This document shows, in pieces, positions 1 to 6,134 of a DNA stretch of 10,535 nucleotides. Position 1 is the stretch's first letter, and each line of letters begins with the position of its first letter. This stretch comes from Ilumatobacteraceae bacterium (GTDB lineage: Bacteria; Actinomycetota; Acidimicrobiia; Acidimicrobiales; Ilumatobacteraceae), in contig SKSP01000191.1 of the NCBI GenBank assembly GCA_007122945.1, positions 1 through 10,535 of the forward strand, written 5' to 3'. The notes below the pieces were generated by a model. That model was not told the origin of the DNA and did not search any database. It was given only the letters and a program-made list of their open reading frames with translations. The position numbers and the translations under genes were made by a program.

Positions 1-931
1 CGCACAGGCGCTTGGTCTGGCAGAACACGAGGACCTTCTGGATGCCCTGGCTGATCGCGCCGACCACCTTGTCCTTGTCCATGTGGTGCACGGCGAGCCA
101 CAGGTGGTGCATCGTGCCGACCGTGTCGGTGGCGGCGTCGATCGCGACCTCGACCGGGTCGTCGAGGTAGTGGCGGATCAGGTGCCCGACGTCGCCGTCG
201 AGGGTGGCCGAGAACAGCATCGTCTGGCGGCGGCCGGTGCAGTGCCGCAGGATCCACTCGACCTGCGGGGTGAACCCGTCGTCGGCCATCCGGTCGGCCT
301 CGTCGAGGCACATCAGCTCGACACCGCCGAGGTCGACCTCGCCCGACTTGATCAGGTCGATCAGGCGCAGCGGCGTGGCGACGACCAGCTCGACGCCCTT
401 GGCCAGCTCGTCGACCTGCTCGTGCCGGCTGGCGCCGCCGTAGACGGCGAGCACGCGCATGCCGGCGTGCCGGGCGACGGGCTCGAGCACCTCGGTCACC
501 TGCACGGCGAGCTCGCGGGTGGGCACCAGCACGAGGCCGGTCGGGCGGCTCGGCTCGGCCCGCTCGACGATGCGGGTGAGCATCGGCACCCCGAACGCGA
601 GGGTCTTGCCCGAGCCGGTCTTGGCCCGGCCGCACACGTCGTGGCCCTGGAGCGCGACGGGGATCGCCTCGGTCTGGATGGCGAACGGCTGGGCGAACCC
701 GGCGGCGGCGAGGCCGGCGTCGATGCGCTCGGGCACGCCGAGGTCGGCGAAGCCGGTTGGCGCCTCGACGGGCGGGAGGGCGTTGATCGCGGTCAGGTTG
801 CCGGCGTCACGGTCGAAGTCGTCGTCGCGGTTGGCCGTCGAACGGCCCGGAGTGTGGCGCGAGGTGGGCGGACGACGCCGACGACGTGGCGCTCCTGGTC
901 CGCCGCTCGGGCGCGTGGGGGGTCTCGTCAT
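1..931 (-). CDS. DEAD-box ATP-dependent RNA helicase, 3' end outside window
   Basis: ATP-dependent RNA unwinding enzyme of superfamily 2, cytoplasmic, typically acting in ribosome assembly or mRNA turnover. My reverse-strand translation gives 310 residues with no stop before the window edge. Residues 1-50 are a basic, Pro/Arg-rich tail. A Q-motif region follows (about 79-88, ending AIQ), then motif I AKTGSGKT (103-110), Ia PTREL (137-141), GG (165-166), Ib TPLR (186-189), II DEAD (210-213) and III SAT (241-243). The second RecA domain begins near VLVFCQTKR (300-308). The ATG at 931 is the first possible start after an in-frame TAG at 944-946. No strong Shine-Dalgarno precedes it, but a TAGCCT box lies 9 nt upstream. 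The missing part should hold motifs V and VI. Motif Ib normally reads TPGR; here Gly is replaced by Leu. The paralogue (RhlE, DeaD or CshA type) cannot be assigned from this half. Confidence 0.95.
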   Translation of the reverse strand, partial: MTRPPTRPSGGPGAPRRRRRPPTSRHTPGRSTANRDDDFDRDAGNLTAINALPPVEAPTGFADLGVPERIDAGLAAAGFAQPFAIQTEAIPVALQGHDVCGRAKTGSGKTLAFGVPMLTRIVERAEPSRPTGLVLVPTRELAVQVTEVLEPVARHAGMRVLAVYGGASRHEQVDELAKGVELVVATPLRLIDLIKSGEVDLGGVELMCLDEADRMADDGFTPQVEWILRHCTGRRQTMLFSATLDGDVGHLIRHYLDDPVEVAIDAATDTVGTMHHLWLAVHHMDKDKVVGAISQGIQKVLVFCQTKRLC

Positions 932-940
932 GATCCGACC

Positions 941-946
941 AGGCTA
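941..946 (-). promoter_or_regulatory. Candidate -10 box (TAGCCT) of the helicase gene
   Basis: On the minus strand TAGCCT is followed by 9 nt and then the helicase ATG. This matches the actinobacterial TANNNT -10 pattern and would start transcription 0-3 nt before the ATG, giving a leaderless or nearly leaderless mRNA. I see no TTGACA-like -35 at 16-18 bp. Confidence 0.4.
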
Positions 947-988
947 CCGGCGCACCCCGATGTCGGGCGGTGATGCCACGCTCGGTGC

Positions 989-1017
989 TTGTCGACGGGG
1001 CGTCGGTCCGGTAGGTT
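989..1017 (+). promoter_or_regulatory. Candidate promoter of the leuA leader transcript
   Basis: A -35-like TTGTCG (989-994) and a -10-like TAGGTT (1012-1017) are separated by exactly 17 bp. The expected transcription start, 7-8 nt after the -10 box, falls at about 1024-1025. This coincides with the GTG of the predicted leader peptide, so the leader may be translated from a leaderless transcript. It faces away from the helicase gene. Confidence 0.55.
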
Positions 1018-1024
1018 CGGGGTC

Positions 1025-1063
1025 GTGATCGCCACGCGCCGCGCCCTCCTCCTGCTTATGTAG
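1025..1063 (+). CDS. Leucine leader peptide (12 aa) upstream of leuA
   Basis: A short frame starts at GTG 1025 and ends at TAG 1061-1063. It encodes MIATRRALLLLM with four successive Leu codons (CTC CTC CTG CTT, 1046-1057) just before the stop. A run of leucine codons directly upstream of a hairpin, a T-tract terminator and leuA is the hallmark of ribosome-mediated transcription attenuation, known for leu operons in proteobacteria and proposed for actinobacteria. Low charged tRNA-Leu would stall the ribosome on the run and favour read-through into leuA. No Shine-Dalgarno stands at a good distance, only a weak GGGG. The promoter position suggests the peptide begins at or next to the 5' end of the mRNA. 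It is too short for gene callers. The Leu run and context are seen; the function is inferred. Confidence 0.7.
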   Translation: MIATRRALLLLM

Positions 1064-1093
1064 GGCGAACGCGCACATACTCCGCGTCCGCCC
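1063..1093 (+). promoter_or_regulatory. Leader hairpin of the leuA attenuator
   Basis: Positions 1063-1073 (GGGCGAACGCG) pair with 1083-1093 (CGCGTCCGCCC) over 11 positions with one A-C mismatch and a 9-nt loop. The 5' arm begins at the last base of the leader-peptide stop codon, so a ribosome at the stop would cover it, while one stalled on the Leu codons would leave it free. The same 5' arm can instead pair upstream: CGCCCT at 1042-1047 with AGGGCG at 1062-1067. This gives the 1:2 and 2:3 alternatives expected of an attenuator. How it opposes the terminator is less clear, because the terminator stem lies just downstream and overlaps it by one base at most. Confidence 0.5.
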
Positions 1094-1130
1094 GCCCCCC
1101 GCCGCCCCGGCCGGGGGCGCTTTCGTTTTT
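1093..1130 (+). terminator. Intrinsic terminator (attenuator) in the leuA leader
   Basis: The stem CGCCCC (1103-1108) / GGGGCG (1114-1119) has a 5-nt loop and is followed at once by a T-rich tract, TTTCGTTTTT (1121-1130), rare in DNA this GC-rich. An alternative 7-bp stem uses 1093-1099 with 1113-1119. It lies between the leucine leader peptide and leuA on the same strand, so it would stop transcription before leuA, consistent with attenuation. Confidence 0.65.
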
Positions 1131-1157
1131 CCGGCCGGTGCCGGCCTCGCCCGACCC

Positions 1158-1221
1158 GCACGCACCCTGCACGCACCCCGCTCACATCCCGCACGCATCC
1201 CCACGCACCCCCACGCACCCG
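1158..1221 (+). repeat. Degenerate 11-bp C-rich tandem repeat in the leuA 5' UTR
   Basis: About six copies of a unit close to GCACGCACCCC start at 1158, 1169, 1180, 1191, 1202 and 1212; the last two are 10 bp. The RNA would be strikingly C-rich and G-poor in an otherwise G-rich region, like a Rho-utilisation site. It lies between the attenuator terminator and the leuA ribosome binding site, so it could bind Rho or simply stay unstructured. The repeat pattern is seen; the Rho role is a guess. Confidence 0.6.
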
Positions 1222-1231
1222 CTGATCGACC

Positions 1232-1236
1232 AGGAG
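1232..1236 (+). promoter_or_regulatory. Ribosome binding site fixing the leuA start
   Basis: AGGAG lies 6 nt before ATG 1243, an ideal distance. It favours this ATG over an in-frame GTG at 1138, which would add 35 residues encoded by the terminator flank and the C-rich repeats. Confidence 0.8.
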
Positions 1237-1242
1237 CCCCAC

Positions 1243-2952
1243 ATGCCACCAAAGCCCGCCACCCCCGCCAAGATGCCGTTCGAGAAATACGCCCCCCACG
1301 TGCCGATCGTGCTCCACGACCGGACGTGGCCGAACGTGGTGATCGACCACGCACCGTTGTGGTGCTCGGTCGACCTGCGCGACGGCAACCAGGCGCTCAT
1401 CGACCCGATGGATCCCGCCCGCAAGCTGAAGATGTTCACCGAGCTGGTGGCGATGGGCTTCAAGGAGATCGAGGTCGGCTTCCCCGCCGCCAGCCAACCC
1501 GACTTCGACTTCGTGCGTCAGCTGATCACCGACGACCTGATCCCCGACGACGTCCACATCCAGGTGCTCACCCAGTGCCGACCGGAGTTGATCGAGCGCA
1601 CCTACGAATCGCTCGAGGGGGCGCCCCGCGCGATCGTCCACTTCTACAACTCGACCAACCCGCTCCAGCGCGAGGTGGTGTTCGGCCTCGACAGGGCGGG
1701 CATCGTCGACGTCGCCGTCAACGGCGCCAAGCTGTGCCGCAAGCTCGAAGAGACGATGGGCGCGACGTCGATCCGCTACGAGTACTCGCCGGAGAGCTTC
1801 ACGCTGACCGAACCCGACTTCGCGATCGACGTCTGCGAAGCGGTGATGGACGTCATCGAGCCGCACGACGACCGGCCGATCATCCTCAACCTGCCCGCCA
1901 CGGTCGAGTGCTATTCCCCCAACGTGTACGGCGACGTGATCGAGTGGTTCGGCCGCACGATCAGCCGCCGCGAGCAGGTCGTGCTCAGCCTCCACCCGCA
2001 CAACGACCGCGGGTGCGCGGTGGCCGCCGCCGAGTTCGGCGTGATGGCCGGTGCCGACCGGGTCGAGGGCACGCTGTTCGGCAACGGCGAGCGGACCGGC
2101 AACGTCGACGTCGTCAACCTGGCGATGAACCTGTTCATGAACGGCGTCGATCCCGAGCTCGACATCAGCGACATCGACGCCCTGCGGCGGACCGCCGAGT
2201 ACTGCAACCGACTGCCCGTCCACCCCCGTCACCCCTACGTCGGCGATCTCGTGTACACCGCGTTCTCCGGTTCGCACCAGGACGCCATCAAGAAGGGGCT
2301 CGACGCGCTCGACGAGAAGAAGGTCGACGGCGAGTACGAACGGTGGGGCGTCCCGTACCTGCCGATCGACCCGAAGCACGTCGGACGCACCTACGAGGCC
2401 GTCATCCGGGTGAACTCGCAATCCGGCAAGGGCGGCGTGGCGTACGTGATGAAGTCCGAGCACGGCTTCGACCTGCCGCGACGGATGCAGATCGAGTTCT
2501 CCAAGACGATCCAACACATCACCGAGGACACCGGCACCGAGATCAGCCCGGGCGTGATGTGGGAGGCGTTCCGCGCCGAGTACCTCCCCGACGAGCCGGC
2601 GCTGCGGCTGCGGAGCCACGAGCTCCACACCACGAGCGAGAACGGGACGGGCCGCACGAACATCAGCGCCCAACTCGAGGTCGACGGCGAGCCCGTCACC
2701 GTGCAGGGCAGCGGCGACGGTCCGGTCGAGGCGTTCGTCGCCGGCATCCGCGAGTCGCTCGGGGTCACTTTCGACGTCGTCGACTACGCCGAGCACGCGA
2801 TGGGTCGCGGGGCCGACGCGACCGCGGTCGCGTACGTGGAGAGCGTCCGCGACGACGGCGAGGTGCGGTGGGGCATCGGGTCGGACCCGAACATCACGAC
2901 CGCGTCGTTGCGGGCGGTGCTCTCGGCCGTCGAGCGCCAGCGCGATCACTGA
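1243..2952 (+). CDS. leuA: 2-isopropylmalate synthase
   Basis: Cytoplasmic enzyme for the first committed step of leucine synthesis: it condenses acetyl-CoA with 2-oxoisovalerate (3-methyl-2-oxobutanoate) to 2-isopropylmalate. The 569-residue protein is of the long LeuA type. The TIM barrel (about 30-310) has the RDGNQ motif (R46, D47), HPHND (H251, H253) and GNGERTGN (N287). These align at a constant offset of 34 with the Mycobacterium tuberculosis residues I recall as catalytic and metal-binding (R80, D81, H285, H287, N321). A linker domain follows, then the C-terminal LeuA allosteric domain (about 430-560), the site of leucine feedback inhibition. The start is set by AGGAG 6 nt upstream. 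Expression is probably also controlled by the leader attenuator at 1025-1130. It stands alone; leuB, leuC and leuD are not in the window. A 12-bp tandem repeat runs across the stop codon. Confidence 0.97.
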   Translation: MPPKPATPAKMPFEKYAPHVPIVLHDRTWPNVVIDHAPLWCSVDLRDGNQALIDPMDPARKLKMFTELVAMGFKEIEVGFPAASQPDFDFVRQLITDDLIPDDVHIQVLTQCRPELIERTYESLEGAPRAIVHFYNSTNPLQREVVFGLDRAGIVDVAVNGAKLCRKLEETMGATSIRYEYSPESFTLTEPDFAIDVCEAVMDVIEPHDDRPIILNLPATVECYSPNVYGDVIEWFGRTISRREQVVLSLHPHNDRGCAVAAAEFGVMAGADRVEGTLFGNGERTGNVDVVNLAMNLFMNGVDPELDISDIDALRRTAEYCNRLPVHPRHPYVGDLVYTAFSGSHQDAIKKGLDALDEKKVDGEYERWGVPYLPIDPKHVGRTYEAVIRVNSQSGKGGVAYVMKSEHGFDLPRRMQIEFSKTIQHITEDTGTEISPGVMWEAFRAEYLPDEPALRLRSHELHTTSENGTGRTNISAQLEVDGEPVTVQGSGDGPVEAFVAGIRESLGVTFDVVDYAEHAMGRGADATAVAYVESVRDDGEVRWGIGSDPNITTASLRAVLSAVERQRDH

Positions 2953-2991
2953 GCCGATCACTGGCCCGGTCACCGGCCCGGTCACCGGCTC
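2944..2991 (+). repeat. 12-bp tandem repeat across the leuA stop codon
   Basis: Four degenerate units follow one another: GATCACTGAGCC, GATCACTGGCCC, GGTCACCGGCCC and GGTCACCGGCTC, starting at 2944, 2956, 2968 and 2980. The first holds the last codons and TGA of leuA (2950-2952). The period keeps the reading frame, and later copies have TGG or CGG where the stop was. No hairpin with a T tract is present, so this is not an obvious intrinsic terminator. Confidence 0.7.
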
Positions 2992-3026
2992 GACCGTTGG
3001 TCGGCCCACGGCCGCGTCCGGTCGCG

Positions 3027-3032
3027 TAGAGT
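3027..3032 (+). promoter_or_regulatory. Candidate -10 box (TAGAGT) for the 3041 operon
   Basis: TAGAGT lies 8 nt before ATG 3041, which has no Shine-Dalgarno. This fits a leaderless actinobacterial transcript starting at or just before the ATG. No convincing -35 was found at normal spacing. It would drive the small envelope protein, the ferredoxin and pyrF. Confidence 0.45.
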
Positions 3033-3040
3033 CGTGCCGC

Positions 3041-3367
3041 ATGGTGCTCCTGCGGCGACTCGTCCTGCTCGTCTCGATCGTCGGCGCCGGGGCGGCCGGC
3101 TACACCTGGTGGCAGCGGCGCGAGCGCCCGGCCGACCAGGTCCCCGAGTGGCCGCCGTTCCCCGACGCGACGCCCGCCGAACCGGTGCGCGGCTGGGTGC
3201 CGCCCGTCGACGGGGCCTGTCCCGCCGATCACCCGGTGAAGCTCAACGAGACGTCGGGCATCTTCCACCTGCCCGGCGGCCGGTTCTACGAGCGGACCAT
3301 CCCCGATCGCTGCTACGCCAGTGCCGACGACGCCGAGGCCGACGGCTACCGTGCCGCCAAGGCCTGA
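3041..3367 (+). CDS. Small membrane-anchored protein of unknown function
   Basis: A 108-residue protein with a basic start and a hydrophobic segment (about 6-21), so a signal anchor or signal peptide. A Pro-rich stretch (about 30-56) leads to a compact C-terminal region (about 58-106) carrying CPADHPVK, then FHLPGGRFYERT and GYR. This closely resembles a small domain common at the C-termini of secreted actinobacterial proteins (pattern YPIKGN..YH.PGG..Y..T..A..GYR), which I believe is called the sunset domain; its function is not known to me. C60 and C91 could form a disulfide outside the membrane, and H64 and H75 lie nearby. No Cys follows the hydrophobic segment at a lipobox position. It appears to be the first gene of a unit with the ferredoxin and pyrF (43-bp gap), with no clear functional link. 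Confidence 0.8.
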   Translation: MVLLRRLVLLVSIVGAGAAGYTWWQRRERPADQVPEWPPFPDATPAEPVRGWVPPVDGACPADHPVKLNETSGIFHLPGGRFYERTIPDRCYASADDAEADGYRAAKA

Positions 3368-3395
3368 CCCGACCGATCACGTCCCGAGCATCTCG

Positions 3396-3401
3396 AGGAG
3401 G
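3396..3401 (+). promoter_or_regulatory. Ribosome binding site fixing the ferredoxin start
   Basis: AGGAGG at 3396-3401 directly abuts an ATG at 3402 and lies 9 nt before the next in-frame ATG at 3411. The abutting ATG is too close to be used, so translation most likely begins at 3411. Confidence 0.65.
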
Positions 3402-3410
3402 ATGTCCCCG

Positions 3411-3602
3411 ATGAAGGTGAATGTCGATTTCGACGTGTGTGCGTCCACCGGCGCCTGCATGCAGGTCTGCCCGGAGGTGTTCGAGGTCCGCAGCGACGGC
3501 TACCTCTACATCCTCCAGGAGGAGCCGCCCGCCGAGCTGCACGACCGGGTGCGTGAGGCGGCCGAGATGTGCCCCACGGGCGCCATCTCGCTCGAGGAGT
3601 GA
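3411..3602 (+). CDS. Single-cluster ferredoxin, probably [3Fe-4S]
   Basis: A 63-residue acidic electron carrier, cytoplasmic. Cysteines are at C10, C16 and C20 (followed by Pro), and C54 in CPTGA near the C-terminus. Compared with the CxxCxxCxxxCP...CP pattern of monocluster bacterial ferredoxins, the second Cys is Thr13. C10, C16 and C54 then remain as ligands, which predicts a [3Fe-4S] cluster, as in ferredoxins serving actinobacterial cytochromes P450. C20 corresponds to the position that is not a ligand in Desulfovibrio gigas FdII. PEVFEV after the cysteines and the closing GAISLEE are typical of this family. Its stop overlaps the pyrF start by 4 bp, so the two are probably translationally coupled. 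No P450 or reductase gene is in the window, so the partner is unknown. Cluster type is inferred from residues only. Confidence 0.9.
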   Translation: MKVNVDFDVCASTGACMQVCPEVFEVRSDGYLYILQEEPPAELHDRVREAAEMCPTGAISLEE

Positions 3603-4423
3603 ACGACCCGTCGGGCTTCCACGCCCGGCTGGCGGCCGCCCACGAACGCAGCGGGTCGATGCTGTGCGTCGGCCTCGACCCCGACCCGGCTCGCTTCCCG
3701 ACCGTCCTCGACGGCGCCCCCGACGCGATCGCGCGGTTCTGCATCGCGATCGTCGACGCGACCGCCGACCTGGTGTGCGCGTTCAAGCCGCAGTTCGCCC
3801 ACTTCGCCGCGCACCGCGCCGAGGACCAGCTCGAGCGCGTCTGCCACCACATCCGAGCGCGGCACCCCGACGTGGTGCTCGTGCTCGACGGCAAGCGTGG
3901 CGACATCGGCTCCACGGCGGCGTTCTACGCCCGCGAGGCGTTCGGGCGCTACGGCGTCGACGCCGTCACGGTGAACCCGTACCTCGGCACCGACGCGGCG
4001 GTGCCGTTCCTCGAGCTGGGCGGCGTGATCGCGCTGTGCCGCACCAGCAATCCGGGCGCCGGCGAGCTCCAGGACCTGACGGTCGCCGACGGTCGGCCGC
4101 TGTACCTGCACGTGGCCGAGATGGTCGCCGAGCGCTGGACCCGACACGGCGACTGCGGGCTCGTGGTCGGCGCGACCTCGCCGACCGAGCTCGCCGGCGT
4201 GCGGTCGGTCGCGCCCGACCTGCCGATCCTGCTGCCCGGCGTCGGGGCCCAGGGTGGCGACCTGGAGGCCTCGGTGCGGGCCGGCGTCGACGGCGACGGC
4301 CGCAACCTGCTCGTGTCGAGCTCGCGGCAGATCCTGTACGCGTCGTCCGGCGACGACTTCGCCGACGCGGCACGGGCGGTCGCGCTCGCCACCCGAGACG
4401 CGGCGAACGCCGCGCTCGGCTGA
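3599..4423 (+). CDS. pyrF: Orotidine-5'-phosphate decarboxylase, type 2
   Basis: Catalyses the last step of UMP synthesis, decarboxylation of OMP, in the cytoplasm. The 274-residue protein fits the longer mycobacterial-like type 2 family. CVGLDPDP (23-30) holds the substrate-binding Asp, FKPQFAHF (62-69) gives K63, and DGKRGDIGSTA (97-107) is the signature with the catalytic D97, K99 and D102. RTSNPGA (148-154), LPGVGAQGG (212-220) and SSRQI (241-245) complete the barrel and phosphate site. GTG 3599 overlaps the ferredoxin TGA as GTGA. Its GAGGAG is too close to act as a classical ribosome binding site, so re-initiation by the upstream ribosome is likely. An in-frame GTG at 3569 is possible, but would add residues unlike the family. 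No other pyr gene is visible. It converges on serA with a 20-bp gap and no evident terminator. Confidence 0.95.
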   Translation: MNDPSGFHARLAAAHERSGSMLCVGLDPDPARFPTVLDGAPDAIARFCIAIVDATADLVCAFKPQFAHFAAHRAEDQLERVCHHIRARHPDVVLVLDGKRGDIGSTAAFYAREAFGRYGVDAVTVNPYLGTDAAVPFLELGGVIALCRTSNPGAGELQDLTVADGRPLYLHVAEMVAERWTRHGDCGLVVGATSPTELAGVRSVAPDLPILLPGVGAQGGDLEASVRAGVDGDGRNLLVSSSRQILYASSGDDFADAARAVALATRDAANAALG

Positions 4424-4443
4424 GCCATCCACCGCCGCGCCGA

Positions 4444-6009
4444 TCAGCCGGTCAGCGATCGCACGTCGAAGATGCCGGGCGCGTTCCGCAACGCCTCGAG
4501 CACCTCGGACGTGACCTCGACGGTCGGGGCGATCAGCATCACCGCAGTGCCGGCCTCCTCGGCCCGCCCGACGTCCATGTCGGCGATGTTGACGCCGGCG
4601 TCGCCGAGCAGCGTGCCGACGACGCCGATCACACCGGGACGATCGTCGTTGCCGACCATGATCATGTGGTCGGCGGGTGGCACGTCGAACGAGTGCCCGT
4701 CGACGCGGACGATGCGCTGCTCGTGCCGGCGACCCTGCAGCGTGCCGCTGATCGAATGCCCGCCGCCCGACATCGTGATCAGGTTGACGAAGTCGTCGGA
4801 CGTGGTCGAGTTGACCTCGCGCACGTCGACGCCGTGCTCCTTCGCCAGCTGCGGGCCGTTCACGTAGGTGACCTGCTGGTCGCTGATGTCGCGGAAGAAG
4901 CCCTTCAGCGCGGCGAGCCCGAGGATGCGGGTGTCGTAGCCGCCGATGTCGCCCTCGAAGCTGATCTCGATCGACTCCGGCAGCGACCCGACCAGCGATG
5001 CGAACAGCCCGCCGAGTCGCTCGGCGAGGGGAAGGAACGGGCGCAGCGTCTCGTTCGCCTCGCCCGCGCTGACGTTGACGGCGAACGGCACGAAGTCGCC
5101 CGCCAGGGCGAGCTGCACCATGTCGGCGATCGTGTCGCCCGCCTTGTCCTGGGCCTCACGGGTGCTGGCGCCGAGGTGTGGGGTCACCACGACCTGCTCG
5201 AGCTCGAACAGCGGCGACGACGTGGTCGGCTCGGTGTCGAACACGTCGAGCGCGGCACCGGCGATCACGCCGTCGCGGACGCAGTCGGCGAGGTCGGACT
5301 CGACGACGATGCCCCCGCGGGCGACGTTGATCACCCGGAGCGTCGGCTTGGCCTTGACGAGCAGGTCGCGGTTGATCAGCCCGGAGGTCTCGGCGTTCTT
5401 CGGGAGGTGCACGGTGACGAAGTCGGACTCGCCGATCAGCTGGTCGAGCGGGAGCAGCTCGACGCCCATCGACCGGGCCCGGTCGGCCGACACGAACGGG
5501 TCGTAGGCGACGAGCCGCATCTGGAACGCCTTGGCCCGCTCGGCGACGAGCTTGCCGATGCGGCCGAGCCCGATGATGCCGAGCGTCTTGTCGGCGAGCT
5601 CGACGCCCTCCCAGCGGCTGCGCTCCCAGCGCCCCGCGACGAGCGCGGCGTGGGCCTGGGGCACGTTCCGGGCCTGGGCCAACAGCAGCGCGACGGTGTG
5701 CTCGGCCGCGGACACGATGTTGCTCTGCGGCGCGTTGACGACCATCACCCCACGACGGGTGGCGGCCTCGACGTCGACGTTGTCGAGGCCGATCCCGGCC
5801 CGGCCCACGACGACGAGGTCGGCACCGGCGGCGAGCACCTCGTCGGTCACGCGCGTGGCGGAACGGATGATCAGGGCGTGTGCACCTGCGACCCGGTCGA
5901 GGAGATCGGCCGGATCGAGACCGATGGCGACGTCGACGGTGTGGCCGGCCGCCCGGAGGCGGTCGAGTCCCCCGTCGGCGATCTCTTCGGTGACGAGGAT
6001 GCGAGGCAT
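4444..6009 (-). CDS. serA: D-3-phosphoglycerate dehydrogenase
   Basis: NAD-dependent oxidation of 3-phosphoglycerate to 3-phosphohydroxypyruvate, the first step of serine synthesis; cytoplasmic tetramer. At 521 residues it is the long form with four parts: split substrate domain (1-98 and about 290-320), Rossmann domain (about 100-285) with GLGRIG (147-152), the intervening ASB domain (about 325-445), and a C-terminal ACT domain (about 447-521, MVGNDDRPGVIG) for serine feedback inhibition. The catalytic set R231, E260 and H278 (TPHLGAS) sits at a constant offset of 2 from the residues I recall for the Mycobacterium enzyme. ATG 6009 begins MPRILVTEEI, the normal family start. A more upstream in-frame ATG at 6093 would add 28 residues without similarity. 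No Shine-Dalgarno is seen at normal distance. Confidence 0.96.
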   Translation of the reverse strand: MPRILVTEEIADGGLDRLRAAGHTVDVAIGLDPADLLDRVAGAHALIIRSATRVTDEVLAAGADLVVVGRAGIGLDNVDVEAATRRGVMVVNAPQSNIVSAAEHTVALLLAQARNVPQAHAALVAGRWERSRWEGVELADKTLGIIGLGRIGKLVAERAKAFQMRLVAYDPFVSADRARSMGVELLPLDQLIGESDFVTVHLPKNAETSGLINRDLLVKAKPTLRVINVARGGIVVESDLADCVRDGVIAGAALDVFDTEPTTSSPLFELEQVVVTPHLGASTREAQDKAGDTIADMVQLALAGDFVPFAVNVSAGEANETLRPFLPLAERLGGLFASLVGSLPESIEISFEGDIGGYDTRILGLAALKGFFRDISDQQVTYVNGPQLAKEHGVDVREVNSTTSDDFVNLITMSGGGHSISGTLQGRRHEQRIVRVDGHSFDVPPADHMIMVGNDDRPGVIGVVGTLLGDAGVNIADMDVGRAEEAGTAVMLIAPTVEVTSEVLEALRNAPGIFDVRSLTG

Positions 6010-6134
6010 GGGCGCATGCTTATCGCCCTGGGAGCCCGCGCACCAACGGGTTGTACGATCCGTCAACGCGCCGCGTCGCGCAGGACGACGCACGACGGGA
6101 CGCGAACACGACCACGAACGGGGGCGACGCCGAC
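6010..6134. promoter_or_regulatory. Divergent intergenic region between serA and the acyltransferase gene
   Basis: This 125-bp region must promote both genes. On the plus strand TACGAT (6054-6059) fits a -10 box and would give a leader of about 70 nt, ending with GGGGG (6120-6124) 10 nt before ATG 6135. On the minus strand a weak TTGGTG and a GATAAG, 16 bp apart, precede serA and would give a short or absent leader. No operator palindrome stands out. Confidence 0.35.

Noticed and set aside
83..973. Plus-strand open frame over the helicase
   Set aside because: The minus strand encodes all DEAD-box motifs in order; the plus frame is its shadow.
932..1242. A T-box or metabolite riboswitch before leuA
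   Set aside because: I found no T-box consensus or multi-stem aptamer; the leucine-codon leader and terminator explain the region better.
928..3042. A 704-codon open frame on the minus strand opposite leuA
   Set aside because: It is antisense to leuA, rich in Asp/Val/Arg/His without domain motifs, and typical of stop-poor antisense frames in very GC-rich DNA.
4424..4443. Bidirectional terminator between pyrF and serA
   Set aside because: The 20-bp gap holds no stem with a T tract.
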